A stretch of 64,000 nucleotides of DNA. Source: Alphaproteobacteria bacterium. Its GTDB lineage: Bacteria > Pseudomonadota > Alphaproteobacteria > Rhizobiales > Rhizobiaceae. The position numbers and the translations under genes are program-made. The stretch's first letter is position 1; each line of letters starts with the position of its first letter. Shown piece after piece: positions 36,524 to 45,838 of this stretch. The notes beneath the pieces are model-generated. The model saw nothing but the letters and a program-made list of their open reading frames with translations. It had not been told where the DNA came from and made no database searches. The stretch lies in the NCBI GenBank assembly GCA_024742485.1, contig JANSYK010000001.1, forward strand, positions 992,001 through 1,056,000, given 5' to 3'.

Positions 36524-37528
36524 ATGCCTGACGACTTTCGCGCCATCGCGCGCAATCAACTCAACACATTGATAATGTGTCCGGAATCGGAGCTTGAAGC
36601 ACGGCTCTCCGATGCCTTGACCGATGATACGGTGTGGGATGTGTCCGATCCGGTCGGCCAGCTCCGCGGCCCGGCGGAAGTTCTGACCGGATTGATCCGG
36701 CCGCTCCGCACAGCTTTCCCGCATACCCGTCGCCGGGATGAAATTTTCATTGGCGGCAACAATCGGCGAGACGTCGGCGGACTGTGGGTTGCGTCCGTCA
36801 CCCACTATCTCGGCACCTTCAGCCGACCACTCTTCGGAATCAGTCCGAGCACCCATCTCAGCCTGCTGCGATCCGGCGAGTTCTATCGCATCGAGAACGG
36901 CCGGATTGCGGAAGCGAAGCTGATCATTGATTTCATTGATCTGATGCGTCAGGCCGGCCGCTATCCCCTACCCGCCAAATTGGGTGCGGAAATAACCTTT
37001 CCCGGTCCTGCAACGCATGACGGCGTCCTGCCGGACAATCCGGAGCGCGGCGAACGTTCGTTGGACATCATTGAAGGCATGATACGCGATTTGCACGAAT
37101 TTGATCCTGACACATTTGAATCCAAGGACCAGACCGGGAAGAAGGGTTACTGGCACGAAGACATGTTGTGGTATGGCCCGGCGGGCATCGGATCAAATTA
37201 TCGCTGGGACGGATTCGTCCAAGATCACCGAGAGCCATTTCTTCGGGCATTTCCGGACCGCGAGGGTGGCGATCACTATTGCCGCATCGGTGACGGAGAC
37301 TATGCGGCAATTTCCGGCTGGCCGTCGATGACCATGACCCACCGCGGAGACTATCTCGGCATCGCCGCCACCAACAGGGCATTGACATTGCGCGTGATGG
37401 ATTTCTACCGCTGTGCAGATGGCCAGATCATGGAAAACTGGGTGATGCTCGACTACCTGCATCTGTTTGATCAAATGGGCGTCGATCTGATCGCCCGGTC
37501 GGAAGGGTTGATGAACAATGAGGATTGA
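36524..37528 (+). CDS. SnoaL/NTF2-fold protein, two-domain
   Basis: This 334-residue paralog of the protein at 28856-29890 has a first half with GVASVTHYLG-like beta strands (LWVASVTHYLGTFSRPLFG) and a second half with HEDMLWYGPAGIGSNYRWDGF and VMDFYRCADGQIMENWVMLD, then QMGVDLI. The ATG at 36524 overlaps a TTG start three bases earlier, and the ribosome site is weak. It is cotranscribed with the amidohydrolase (11-bp overlap) and diverges from the ABC operon. Confidence 0.77.
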   Translation: MPDDFRAIARNQLNTLIMCPESELEARLSDALTDDTVWDVSDPVGQLRGPAEVLTGLIRPLRTAFPHTRRRDEIFIGGNNRRDVGGLWVASVTHYLGTFSRPLFGISPSTHLSLLRSGEFYRIENGRIAEAKLIIDFIDLMRQAGRYPLPAKLGAEITFPGPATHDGVLPDNPERGERSLDIIEGMIRDLHEFDPDTFESKDQTGKKGYWHEDMLWYGPAGIGSNYRWDGFVQDHREPFLRAFPDREGGDHYCRIGDGDYAAISGWPSMTMTHRGDYLGIAATNRALTLRVMDFYRCADGQIMENWVMLDYLHLFDQMGVDLIARSEGLMNNED

Positions 37529-38387
37529 TGCCCATCACCATCTGTGGGACCTGAATGCGGTTGATTACCCATGGCTCATGGCAAAGGGACAGGTGCGATT
37601 TTTTGGCGATCCGGCACCAATCCAACGCAATTATCTTCTGTCTGAGTTCCGCACCGATGCTGAGGCGTTTGACATCGCCGCTTCAGTGCACATCCAGGTC
37701 GGAGCGCGTGATGGACTGGCGGAAGCACGCTGGGTGCAATCCATTGCCGACAGCCAACTCGATTGGCCCCTGGTCCAGGTGGCCTTTTGCGATCTTACCG
37801 CTGATGACCGCGACACACAGCTGGACCAGTTGGCGACACTGTCCTCGGTGCGCGGTGTAAGGCAGATTGTTGGACGGGCACCACAGGAGGATCAACAGAC
37901 CGGAACGAACGCTCTGCTGGACGACCCGGCCTTTTTGGCCGGCCTTCGTAACCTCGCAGTCCGCAATCTTTCATTCGACCTGCAGTTGATACCCGAACTG
38001 ATGCCGGCAACAGCGGTCCTCCTTGAGCAGGTTCCCGAATTGCCGGTTGTTGTCTGCCATGCCGGCTCGCCGCACGATCGCACAGCGGGCGGTCTGCGCG
38101 ATTGGACCAATTCCCTTCGGCACCTGTCCCGACTGCCAAATGTCTTCTGTAAATTGTCGGGTCTCGGCATGTTCGAGCATGACTGGACACCACGATCCGT
38201 TCAGCCGATTGTCGAGACCTGCCTGGAACAATTCGGGTCGCACCGGTGCATGTTCGGATCGAACTTTCCGGTCGATAGCCTCAGTTCGACCTACGCAAAG
38301 ATCGTTGATACCTATCAAGGGCTGGTGCCTCAATCCGACCATCGGACCGTTTTCGGAGATACGGCGCGTCGATTCTACCGGATGTGA
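37518..38387 (+). CDS. amidohydrolase/lactonase (COG3618-type)
   Basis: This 289-residue TIM-barrel hydrolase opens with MRIDAHHHLWDL, the family metal-binding histidines, then has VHIQVGA, VVCHAGSP and the closing FGSNFPVDSL with the catalytic Asp. The group includes L-fuconolactonase, L-rhamnonolactonase and 2-pyrone-4,6-dicarboxylate lactonase. A sugar-acid lactone is therefore a likely substrate, following oxidation by one of the operon dehydrogenases. It overlaps the SnoaL gene by 11 bp and is convergent with the mutase gene. Confidence 0.85.
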   Translation: MRIDAHHHLWDLNAVDYPWLMAKGQVRFFGDPAPIQRNYLLSEFRTDAEAFDIAASVHIQVGARDGLAEARWVQSIADSQLDWPLVQVAFCDLTADDRDTQLDQLATLSSVRGVRQIVGRAPQEDQQTGTNALLDDPAFLAGLRNLAVRNLSFDLQLIPELMPATAVLLEQVPELPVVVCHAGSPHDRTAGGLRDWTNSLRHLSRLPNVFCKLSGLGMFEHDWTPRSVQPIVETCLEQFGSHRCMFGSNFPVDSLSSTYAKIVDTYQGLVPQSDHRTVFGDTARRFYRM

Positions 38388-38461
38388 CCATGCTGCGGAA
38401 CGACGCGGCGCGGATTTCCTGGAATCAAATTTTGCAGGGAAAAAGAAAACCCTAAGGCCGT

Positions 38462-38484
38462 TTCCTGATTCAAAATATCAGGAA
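38462..38484. repeat. inverted repeat between convergent genes
   Basis: TTCCTGAT and ATCAGGAA form a perfect 8-bp stem with a 7-base loop in the 106-bp gap between the amidohydrolase and mutase stop codons. It has no T-run on either side, so a bidirectional terminator role is only possible. Confidence 0.4.
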
Positions 38485-38493
38485 TTACCAATG

Positions 38494-40629
38494 CTATCGG
38501 TTGCGTAACTGCCCGCTAACTCCCGCCAGAACGGAATTGGCTGCGTCAATGACATTCGATCCCGGGCCGAAAATCTCTGCCACACCTGCCTCTCGTAGGA
38601 ACCCATAGTCCTGCTCGGGAATCACGCCACCGCACACGACGATGATATCCTGACCGCCATGTTGCTTCAGGCATTCGATGAGTTCCGGTACAAGCGTGCG
38701 ATGCCCCGCTGCCAGTGACGACACCCCGATCACATCGACATTGAGATCGACGGCTTTCGACGCCACTTCTTCCGGTGTTTCGAACATATCGGAAAGCGAA
38801 ACATCAAAGCCCATATCGCCAAATGCACTGGCAATGACCTTGGCTCCGCGATCATGGCCATCCTGCCCCATCTTCGCGACCAGAATATGCGGCGATCGGT
38901 CCCGTTCCTCCCGGAAGGCTCCAATCTTGTTTTGCACGGCCTCATATTCGGTATCACCCTGATAGGCCTGGCCATAGACACCCGAAATCATCCGTGACGT
39001 TGCCTTGTGTCGGTTGAAGGCACGTTCCATCGCATCCGAGATTTCGCCGAGTGTCGCCCGCTGGCGCGCTGCCTCGATCGCGGCCTCCAGAAGGTTACCC
39101 GAACCGCTTTCGGCAACCGTCTGCAACGCGCCAAGGGCGGCGTCACATTTCGACTGGTCCCTGCCGTTTCGAACGGATTTCAGGCGTGCAATCTGGGCAA
39201 GGCGCACTTTCGCATTGTCGATTTCGAGAATATCGATCTGCGGTTCGTCTTCCAGCCGGAACCGATTGACACCAACAATCACGTCTTCGCCCTTGTCGAT
39301 GCGCGCCTGGCGCCGCGCCGCCGCTTCCTCGATGCGCATTTTAGGCAGACCCTGCTCAACGGCCGCGGTCATTCCGCCGAGGCTCTCAACCTCTTCGATC
39401 ATGCGCCAGGCTTCATCTGCAAGCGCATCCGTCAGCGCCTCGACATAGTAGGATCCGCCGAGCGGATCGACGACATTGGCAACGCCGGTCTCGTGCTGAA
39501 GGATCAACTGGGTGTTGCGAGCGATGCGGGCAGAAAACTCAGTTGGCAGAGCCAGTGCTTCGTCAAAGGAATTGGTGTGGAGCGACTGGGTTCCACCAAG
39601 CACGGCAGCCATCGCCTCAAAGGCGGTGCGCACGACATTGTTGTAGGGGTCCTGCTCGGTGAGGGAGACGCCGGAGGTCTGGCAATGGGTGCGCAGCATT
39701 TTCGAGCGTTCGGATTTGGCGCCGAAATCGGTCATGATCCGTGCCCACAGGCGCCGTGCGGCGCGCAGCTTTGCCGATTCCATGAAAAAGTTCATGCCGA
39801 TACAGAAAAAGAACGACAGACGGCCGGAAAAGGCGTCGATATCCAACCCCTTGCGCATCGCGGCCCTTACATATTCCATCCCGTCCGCCAGCGTGTATGC
39901 CAGTTCCTGTGCCAGCGTCGCTCCGGCTTCCTGCATGTGATAGCCGGAGATGGAAATGGAGTTGAATTTCGGCATCTCCCGGGCGGTGAAGTCGATAATG
40001 TCCGCAACGATCCGCATCGACGCGTCGGGCGGATATATATAGGTGTTGCGAACCATGAACTCCTTGAGAATATCGTTCTGAATGGTGCCCGACAGGGCGT
40101 CTCGGCTGGCGCCCTGCTCTTCCCCGGCGACGATGAACATGGCGAGCACCGGGATGACCGCGCCGTTCATCGTCATCGATACCGACATCTGATCGAGAGG
40201 AATACCATCGAAAAGGATCTTCATATCTTCGACCGAATCGATGGCGACACCGGCCTTGCCGACATCGCCGACCACACGGGGATGATCTGAATCATAACCG
40301 CGATGTGTCGCCAGATCGAAAGCGACCGAAAGTCCCTTTTGACCCGCCGCAAGGTTCTTTCGGTAAAAGGCATTGGATTCTTCGGCCGTCGAGAAGCCGG
40401 CATATTGACGGATTGTCCAAGGCCGGCCGGCATACATCGTCGCTTTCACGCCACGCGTGAATGGGGCAAATCCTGGCAATTCATCGGCTGTCTGTGCCGA
40501 TACATCCGCCGCCGTATAGAGCGGCTGGACAGTAATCCCTTCGGGTGTCTCCCACTCCAGTGCTTTTGGATCAGCACCCTTCATTTCACTGGATGCCAGG
40601 TCGAGCCAGTCGCGTTTTGTCTTGGTCAT
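38494..40629 (-). CDS. scpA: methylmalonyl-CoA mutase
   Basis: This 711-residue B12 enzyme converts methylmalonyl-CoA to succinyl-CoA. The N-terminal TIM barrel has [18 protein letters not shown] and [29 protein letters not shown]. The C-terminal cobalamin-binding domain has DGHDRG, with the cobalt-ligand His at about residue 592, and GVSSLAAGH. The length fits the catalytic chain of single-subunit-type enzymes. The start follows AGGAGG. It closes the propionyl-CoA operon, 32 bp after an aldo/keto reductase gene. I see no epimerase gene in the operon. Confidence 0.95.
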   Translation of the reverse strand: MTKTKRDWLDLASSEMKGADPKALEWETPEGITVQPLYTAADVSAQTADELPGFAPFTRGVKATMYAGRPWTIRQYAGFSTAEESNAFYRKNLAAGQKGLSVAFDLATHRGYDSDHPRVVGDVGKAGVAIDSVEDMKILFDGIPLDQMSVSMTMNGAVIPVLAMFIVAGEEQGASRDALSGTIQNDILKEFMVRNTYIYPPDASMRIVADIIDFTAREMPKFNSISISGYHMQEAGATLAQELAYTLADGMEYVRAAMRKGLDIDAFSGRLSFFFCIGMNFFMESAKLRAARRLWARIMTDFGAKSERSKMLRTHCQTSGVSLTEQDPYNNVVRTAFEAMAAVLGGTQSLHTNSFDEALALPTEFSARIARNTQLILQHETGVANVVDPLGGSYYVEALTDALADEAWRMIEEVESLGGMTAAVEQGLPKMRIEEAAARRQARIDKGEDVIVGVNRFRLEDEPQIDILEIDNAKVRLAQIARLKSVRNGRDQSKCDAALGALQTVAESGSGNLLEAAIEAARQRATLGEISDAMERAFNRHKATSRMISGVYGQAYQGDTEYEAVQNKIGAFREERDRSPHILVAKMGQDGHDRGAKVIASAFGDMGFDVSLSDMFETPEEVASKAVDLNVDVIGVSSLAAGHRTLVPELIECLKQHGGQDIIVVCGGVIPEQDYGFLREAGVAEIFGPGSNVIDAANSVLAGVSGQLRNR

Positions 40630-40661
40630 TTGGGCCTCCTTGGATCGTATCCGGACATTGG

Positions 40662-41588
40662 TCAGGGCATCTTCTGCCCGAGGCTTGCCTCATAAACCGC
40701 GTACCAGTCCTGACGGTTCAAAGTAACGTCGAACGCGCCTGCTGATGAGCGGATCCGATCGGGAGATTGCGTGCCGATGATCGGAACAATTCCAGCCGGG
40801 TGAGCCAGCAACCAGGCCAGAGCAACACAATCTCGCGTGGTACCGTTTTCCTCAGCGACACGGTCGAGAACAGAAATCAGGTTTGCGAAACGCTGCTCGC
40901 CGCCCCCGGAAGGCTTGACGCCTGTTGCAAGGGCACCGGCAGCCAGCGGGGACCAGGCCATCGGCAACGATCCCGTTGCCTGGGCGTGGTCGAGCATGCC
41001 GTTGGACAAGGCGTCGCACGCCCATGCGGAAATCTCCGGCTGGGTCACTGCCAGGGGCACATCAAGAAAGGATTGAAGGGCCCGCGTTTGTTCCACCGTG
41101 TAGTTTGAAACGCCGACTGCCCGCGCCTTGCCACTCTTGACAAGCGCGGAAAGCGCTCCGGCGACCTCCTCATGGGCCGTCAGATTGTCGGGACGGTGTA
41201 CCAGAAACACATCAACCCGATCCGTTTGAAGGCGTTTGAGTGACGCTTCGCAGGAAGCAGTCAAATGATCAGCCGATGAATCATAGGGTAAGGGTGGAAG
41301 GATACCACCCTTGGTGACGAGAACCATCTCATCGCGCACCGATGACCGGTCGGAAATGAACCGTCCAAGCATTGTCTCGGCTTCACCAAATCCGGCACCA
41401 CCAAAGCCATAAATGGCAGCCGTATCAATGAGGTTTGCACCGATGGACAAGGCCGCATCGATCTTTTCACTGACACTTTCGTCAGACGTGCCCGGAAACC
41501 GCCAGCATCCATAGGACAGCCGGCCAATCGTCCGGTCCAGGAACATCAGGTCCCGATCAATCGCAAGTGGTGTCAGATCCGGTGTCAT
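40662..41588 (-). CDS. aldo/keto reductase
   Basis: This 308-residue (beta/alpha)8 oxidoreductase has catalytic Asp/Tyr in [14 protein letters not shown], Lys in LVTKGG and His in VFLVHRPD, with a C-terminal NADP site around [12 protein letters not shown]. It overlaps pccA by 4 bp (ATGA) and precedes the mutase gene by 32 bp, so it is part of the propionyl-CoA operon. That is an unexpected partner with no obvious step in the pathway. The carbonyl substrate is unknown. Confidence 0.87.
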   Translation of the reverse strand: MTPDLTPLAIDRDLMFLDRTIGRLSYGCWRFPGTSDESVSEKIDAALSIGANLIDTAAIYGFGGAGFGEAETMLGRFISDRSSVRDEMVLVTKGGILPPLPYDSSADHLTASCEASLKRLQTDRVDVFLVHRPDNLTAHEEVAGALSALVKSGKARAVGVSNYTVEQTRALQSFLDVPLAVTQPEISAWACDALSNGMLDHAQATGSLPMAWSPLAAGALATGVKPSGGGEQRFANLISVLDRVAEENGTTRDCVALAWLLAHPAGIVPIIGTQSPDRIRSSAGAFDVTLNRQDWYAVYEASLGQKMP

Positions 41589-43594
41589 GCCTTGAATTCC
41601 ATGATGACGTCATCGACGGCCAGGCTGTCGCCCTCACTGACCGGAATTTTCGCAACAACTCCCGCCTTTTGCGCGCGCAGGACATTTTCCATTTTCATGG
41701 CCTCGACAATCGCCAGAGGCTGTCCCTCAACAACACTATCGCCAACGGAGACATGCAGTTTGACGACCAGACCCGGCATCGGGCAAAGCAGCAGTTTCGA
41801 GGTATCCGGCGGCAGTTTCTCAGGCATCAGCGCCGCCAGTTCGGCCACGCGGCGAGACAGTACCATGACCGTCAGATCAACACCGCGGTGGCGAAGCCGG
41901 TAACCGCCGGCCACCGGATCGGACTTGAAGGAACAGTGCCTGGATCCAATCAGCACGTCCGCCAATCGATCTCCCGGTTTCCATCCGGTTTCAATCGCCA
42001 TCGGGGGCGAATCTCCGATATGAGCCGTATACCCCGCCCCGTCGCGATGCAGCTTGGTTGGTATATTCCATCCCGAAATGCGAACGGTTCGCTCTGTTTC
42101 GTCGTCGGTCCGGTCGCCGGCGAAGCGCGGATCAGCAATCGATGCCAACCGGTCATCTTCAATCGTCTGAAGCACCAGGGCAACGGCAGCAAATTGCGAC
42201 AACATTTGTGCGTTCGGGTCGACGCCGCGAAACCCCTCCGGATATTCTTCCTCGATAAAGGCGGTGGTCAGGTTGCCGGCCTTGAACCGGTCATGATCCA
42301 TGACAGCCGACAAGAATGGCAGATTGTGTCCGATGCCCTCCATTTCAAACCCGTCCAGGGCATCGCTCATCGCGGCGATGGCCTCATACCTGTCGGTTCC
42401 CCAGGTGCATAGTTTCGCGATCATTGGATCGTAATACATTGAAATCTCACCGCCCTCGTAGACGCCGGTATCGTTGCGCACGCGCGTTCCGTTGCCGTTG
42501 GTTCCCTCCGCGGGCGGCCGGTAGCGGGTCAGGCGTCCGATGGACGGTAGAAAATTGCGATAGGGATCTTCGGCGTAAAGGCGGCTTTCCATTGCCCATC
42601 CCTCAAGCGATACGTCCTTCTGCTGGAACGACAATTCTTCACCGGCCGCAACCCGGATCATCTGCTCGACAAGATCGACGCCGGTCACCAGTTCCGTCAC
42701 CGGGTGCTCTACCTGGAGCCGTGTATTCATTTCGAGAAAGTAGAAATTTCGGTCCTTGTCGACGATGAATTCGACCGTGCCGGCGCTGGCATAATCCACG
42801 GCCTTGGCCAGTGCGACCGACTGTTCGCCCATCTGGCGGCGGGTCTCTTCATCAAGAAACGGCGATGGTGCCTCTTCAATGACTTTCTGGTTGCGCCGTT
42901 GAATGGAACATTCCCGTTCACCGAGATAGACACAATTGCCGTGACGATCGGCCAGCACCTGGATTTCGATATGCCGCGGTTCGGTCACAAATTTCTCGAT
43001 GAAGATCCTGTCATCGCCGAAGCTGGACGCCGCCTCGGATTTCGACCGTTCGAACCCCTCCCGTGCCTCCTGATCATTCCAGGCAATGCGCATGCCCTTG
43101 CCTCCGCCGCCGGCACTCGCCTTGATCATCACCGGATAGCCGATTTCTGAGGCAATAATGACCCCATGGGCCGCATCATCGATCAGGCCCATGTGACCGG
43201 GCACGGTCGAGACCTTGGCCTCCGCAGCGATTTTCTTCGAGGTAATCTTGTCACCCATCGCCTTGATGGCTCCAGGTGGCGGCCCGATGAAAACGATGCC
43301 CTCTGCCGCCAGTCGCTCGGCAAATTCGGCCCGCTCCGACAGAAAGCCGTATCCCGGATGCACGGCATCCGCACCGGTCTGCCGGCAGGCCTCGATGATC
43401 CTGTCGATTACAAGATAGCTTTCTGCGGCCGGGGCCGGACCGATCAAAACCGCCTCGTCGGCCATCTGGACATGCAGTGCATTGCGATCGGCTTCGGAAT
43501 GGACCGCAACGGTGCCGATCCCGAGCCGCTTGGCGGTCTTGAAGACGCGGCAGGCGATTTCGCCACGGTTGGCAACCAGGATCTTATTGAACAT
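41585..43594 (-). CDS. pccA: propionyl-CoA carboxylase alpha subunit (biotin carboxylase/BCCP)
   Basis: This 669-residue protein has biotin carboxylase motifs ILVANRGEIACRVF, KASAGGGGKGMRIA and FLEMNTRLQVEHPVTE, a central BT region, and a C-terminal biotinyl domain with EAMKMEN carrying the biotinylated Lys. The ATG at 43594 is preceded by GAGG. With PccB it makes methylmalonyl-CoA from propionyl-CoA. Acetyl-CoA carboxylation is unlikely given the mutase and the regulator in the same locus. Confidence 0.94.
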   Translation of the reverse strand: MFNKILVANRGEIACRVFKTAKRLGIGTVAVHSEADRNALHVQMADEAVLIGPAPAAESYLVIDRIIEACRQTGADAVHPGYGFLSERAEFAERLAAEGIVFIGPPPGAIKAMGDKITSKKIAAEAKVSTVPGHMGLIDDAAHGVIIASEIGYPVMIKASAGGGGKGMRIAWNDQEAREGFERSKSEAASSFGDDRIFIEKFVTEPRHIEIQVLADRHGNCVYLGERECSIQRRNQKVIEEAPSPFLDEETRRQMGEQSVALAKAVDYASAGTVEFIVDKDRNFYFLEMNTRLQVEHPVTELVTGVDLVEQMIRVAAGEELSFQQKDVSLEGWAMESRLYAEDPYRNFLPSIGRLTRYRPPAEGTNGNGTRVRNDTGVYEGGEISMYYDPMIAKLCTWGTDRYEAIAAMSDALDGFEMEGIGHNLPFLSAVMDHDRFKAGNLTTAFIEEEYPEGFRGVDPNAQMLSQFAAVALVLQTIEDDRLASIADPRFAGDRTDDETERTVRISGWNIPTKLHRDGAGYTAHIGDSPPMAIETGWKPGDRLADVLIGSRHCSFKSDPVAGGYRLRHRGVDLTVMVLSRRVAELAALMPEKLPPDTSKLLLCPMPGLVVKLHVSVGDSVVEGQPLAIVEAMKMENVLRAQKAGVVAKIPVSEGDSLAVDDVIMEFKA

Positions 43595-43605
43595 CTGAAC
43601 GAGCC

Positions 43606-45138
43606 TCACAGCGGAATATTGTCATGTTTCTTGACTGGCGCCTCGGCCTGCTTGGTTTTCAGAAGTTCGAAAGCCCGCGCGACACGTCGTCTTGTCGAAT
43701 GGGGCATGATCACCTCATCTATAAATCCGCGTTGAGCGGCGACAAACGGGTTGGCGAACCGATCCTCGTAATCCTTTGTCCGCTGGGCAATCTTGTCGGC
43801 ATCGCCAAGTTCCGATCGATAAAGGATCTCGGTCGCGCCCTTGGCGCCCATAACGGCAATTTCGGCAGTCGGCCAAGCGTAATTCACATCGGCGCGGATG
43901 TGTTTTGACGCCATCACATCATAGGCGCCGCCATAGGCCTTGCGCGTGATCACGGTGACTTTCGGAACCGTGGCCTCGGCATAGGCGAAAAGCAGTTTGG
44001 CGCCGTTCTTGATGATACCGCCATATTCCTGCGCCGTGCCGGGCAGGAACCCGGGCACATCAACCAGCGTCAGGATCGGAATATTGAAGGCATCGCAGAA
44101 CCGGACAAACCGCCCTGCCTTTTTGGAACTGTCAATGTCCAGGCACCCGGCGAGAACCATCGGCTGGTTGGCCACTACGCCGACCGTGCAGCCATTCACC
44201 CGGATGAATCCGCAGAGAATATTGCCGGCGAAATCCGCCTGAATCTCGAAAAAATTTCCCTCGTCGGCGATCTTGGTGATCACCTCATGCATGTCGTAGG
44301 GCTGGTTGGGATTATCAGGAACCAAAGTATCGAGGCTCGGTTCCAGACGGTCAATCGGGTCGCCGGTCTGAAGAACCGGTGACGAGGCCCGATTGGAGAG
44401 CGGCAGGAAGTCGAACATGCGGCGCACTTCCAAAAGGGCTTCCACATCATTTTCAAAGGCACCATCCGCCACTGAAGATTTCTTGGTGTGAGTGGACGCG
44501 CCGCCGAGTTCTTCCGCCGTGACGACCTCATTGGTCACGGTCTTCACAACGTCCGGTCCAGTCACGAACATGTAGCTCGTGTCTTTCACCATGAAGATGA
44601 AATCCGTCATCGCCGGAGAGTAGACCGCACCGCCGGCACAGGGGCCCATGATGACGGAAATCTGCGGCACCACGCCAGAGGCCTGCACGTTGCGCCAGAA
44701 GACTTCCGCATAACCACCCAGGGAAGCAACACCTTCCTGAATCCGCGCACCACCGGAATCGTTCAGGCCAATCAACGGCACGCCATTTTGCATCGACAGG
44801 TCCATGACCTTGCAGATTTTTTCCGCATGGGTCTCGGACAGTGACCCGCCAAATACCGTGAAATCCTGGCTGAACACATAGGTCGGACGACCGTTGATCG
44901 TACCCCAGCCCGTCACCACGCCGTCACCGGCAATCTGCTGGGATTCCATACCGAAATCCGTGCAGCGGTGGGTCTTGTACATGTCATATTCTTCGAACGA
45001 ACCGGCATCGAGCAGAATATCCAGCCGTTCACGTGCGGTCAGCTTGCCCTTGGCGTGCTGGGCATCGATGCGCCGCTGCCCGCCGCCCAGATGGGCCTCT
45101 TCACGCTTGGATTCCAGTTGTTCGAGAACGTCCCGCAT
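43606..45138 (-). CDS. pccB: propionyl-CoA carboxylase beta subunit
   Basis: This 510-residue carboxyltransferase has [21 protein letters not shown] near the start, [14 protein letters not shown] and [16 protein letters not shown] in the middle, and [18 protein letters not shown] later, all typical of PccB. The ATG at 45138 shares a base with the bioY stop; a GTG one codon upstream is also possible. It is immediately upstream of pccA. Confidence 0.95.
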   Translation of the reverse strand: MRDVLEQLESKREEAHLGGGQRRIDAQHAKGKLTARERLDILLDAGSFEEYDMYKTHRCTDFGMESQQIAGDGVVTGWGTINGRPTYVFSQDFTVFGGSLSETHAEKICKVMDLSMQNGVPLIGLNDSGGARIQEGVASLGGYAEVFWRNVQASGVVPQISVIMGPCAGGAVYSPAMTDFIFMVKDTSYMFVTGPDVVKTVTNEVVTAEELGGASTHTKKSSVADGAFENDVEALLEVRRMFDFLPLSNRASSPVLQTGDPIDRLEPSLDTLVPDNPNQPYDMHEVITKIADEGNFFEIQADFAGNILCGFIRVNGCTVGVVANQPMVLAGCLDIDSSKKAGRFVRFCDAFNIPILTLVDVPGFLPGTAQEYGGIIKNGAKLLFAYAEATVPKVTVITRKAYGGAYDVMASKHIRADVNYAWPTAEIAVMGAKGATEILYRSELGDADKIAQRTKDYEDRFANPFVAAQRGFIDEVIMPHSTRRRVARAFELLKTKQAEAPVKKHDNIPL

Positions 45139-45716
45139 CACACAAGGCCCCGCTGCCGGAGAAACCGCCAGGTGGCGGGGAACACAATGGCAGCAAGGGC
45201 GGTCTTTGCAAGGTCACCGGGGATGAAAGGATAAAGCCCCCAGGCCAGGATTGGCTTGTCCCACCCCATCAGCGTGCCCAACCAGAGCAGACCCGGAATG
45301 TAGAGGATGATCGCACCGGCCAGCGCCGCGAGGAAGGCCTTTATGATGTTGCGGTCCCAACCGCGAACGGCCAACCAGCCCGTCGCGAACACGGCTGGGA
45401 GATAACCGATCAAATATCCCCCGGTCGGCCCGGCCAGATAGGCAAGCCCGATGCCCTTTTCCGGTGTTCCGGAAAAGACCGGCAGCCCGATTGCACCCTG
45501 CAGCAGGTACAATCCAACCGCCGCAACACCCAATGTTGGACCGAGTGCCAATCCGAGCCCAACCACCACAAAGGTCTGCATGGTCAGCGGGACCGGAAAG
45601 AACGGAATTGATATTTTTGCCGCCAGCGTCAGGAGCAGAGAAGCCGCGACCACAACCAGAAGGTCGAGTGCGGTGAAACGGTTCGGTTTGGTGGTCAGAG
45701 CGGCATAGAGGGTCAC
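45138..45716 (-). CDS. bioY: biotin transporter substrate-specific component BioY
   Basis: This 192-residue ECF-type S component has six hydrophobic segments and the BioY signature [25 protein letters not shown], then [14 protein letters not shown] and [11 protein letters not shown]. The GTG at 45716 follows AGGAG, and it fits normal BioY length, whereas the longer frame to 45848 runs into the regulator promoter. It leads the pcc operon, so biotin uptake is produced together with a biotin-dependent carboxylase. No EcfT/EcfA genes are nearby, so it may act alone or with distant partners. Confidence 0.9.
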   Translation of the reverse strand: MTLYAALTTKPNRFTALDLLVVVAASLLLTLAAKISIPFFPVPLTMQTFVVVGLGLALGPTLGVAAVGLYLLQGAIGLPVFSGTPEKGIGLAYLAGPTGGYLIGYLPAVFATGWLAVRGWDRNIIKAFLAALAGAIILYIPGLLWLGTLMGWDKPILAWGLYPFIPGDLAKTALAAIVFPATWRFLRQRGLV

Positions 45717-45798
45717 GATTGGTCTCCTGATTGTCCAGGCCCCATCTCTACAACCGTTCCTGAATGGGGAAAAGGCTTGAAATAGCGACAATGTTGAA

Positions 45799-45837
45799 TT
45801 AGCAAATATTGCAAACCAACATATGTGAAATTGCAAA
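45799..45837. promoter_or_regulatory. TTGCAAA repeats, probable PccR-type binding sites
   Basis: The divergent bioY/regulator promoter holds TTAGCAAA at 45799, TTGCAAA at 45809 and TTGCAAA at 45831. PccR of Rhodobacter is known to recognise TTTGCAAA repeats, as I recall. Spacing here is not the regular spacing reported there, so the exact site is uncertain. Confidence 0.55.
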
Positions 45838-45838
45838 T

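Noticed and set aside
39007-40290. Long open frame of 427 codons on the plus strand inside the mutase gene
   Set aside because: It is antisense to well-conserved methylmalonyl-CoA mutase and its composition is that of a mirror frame.
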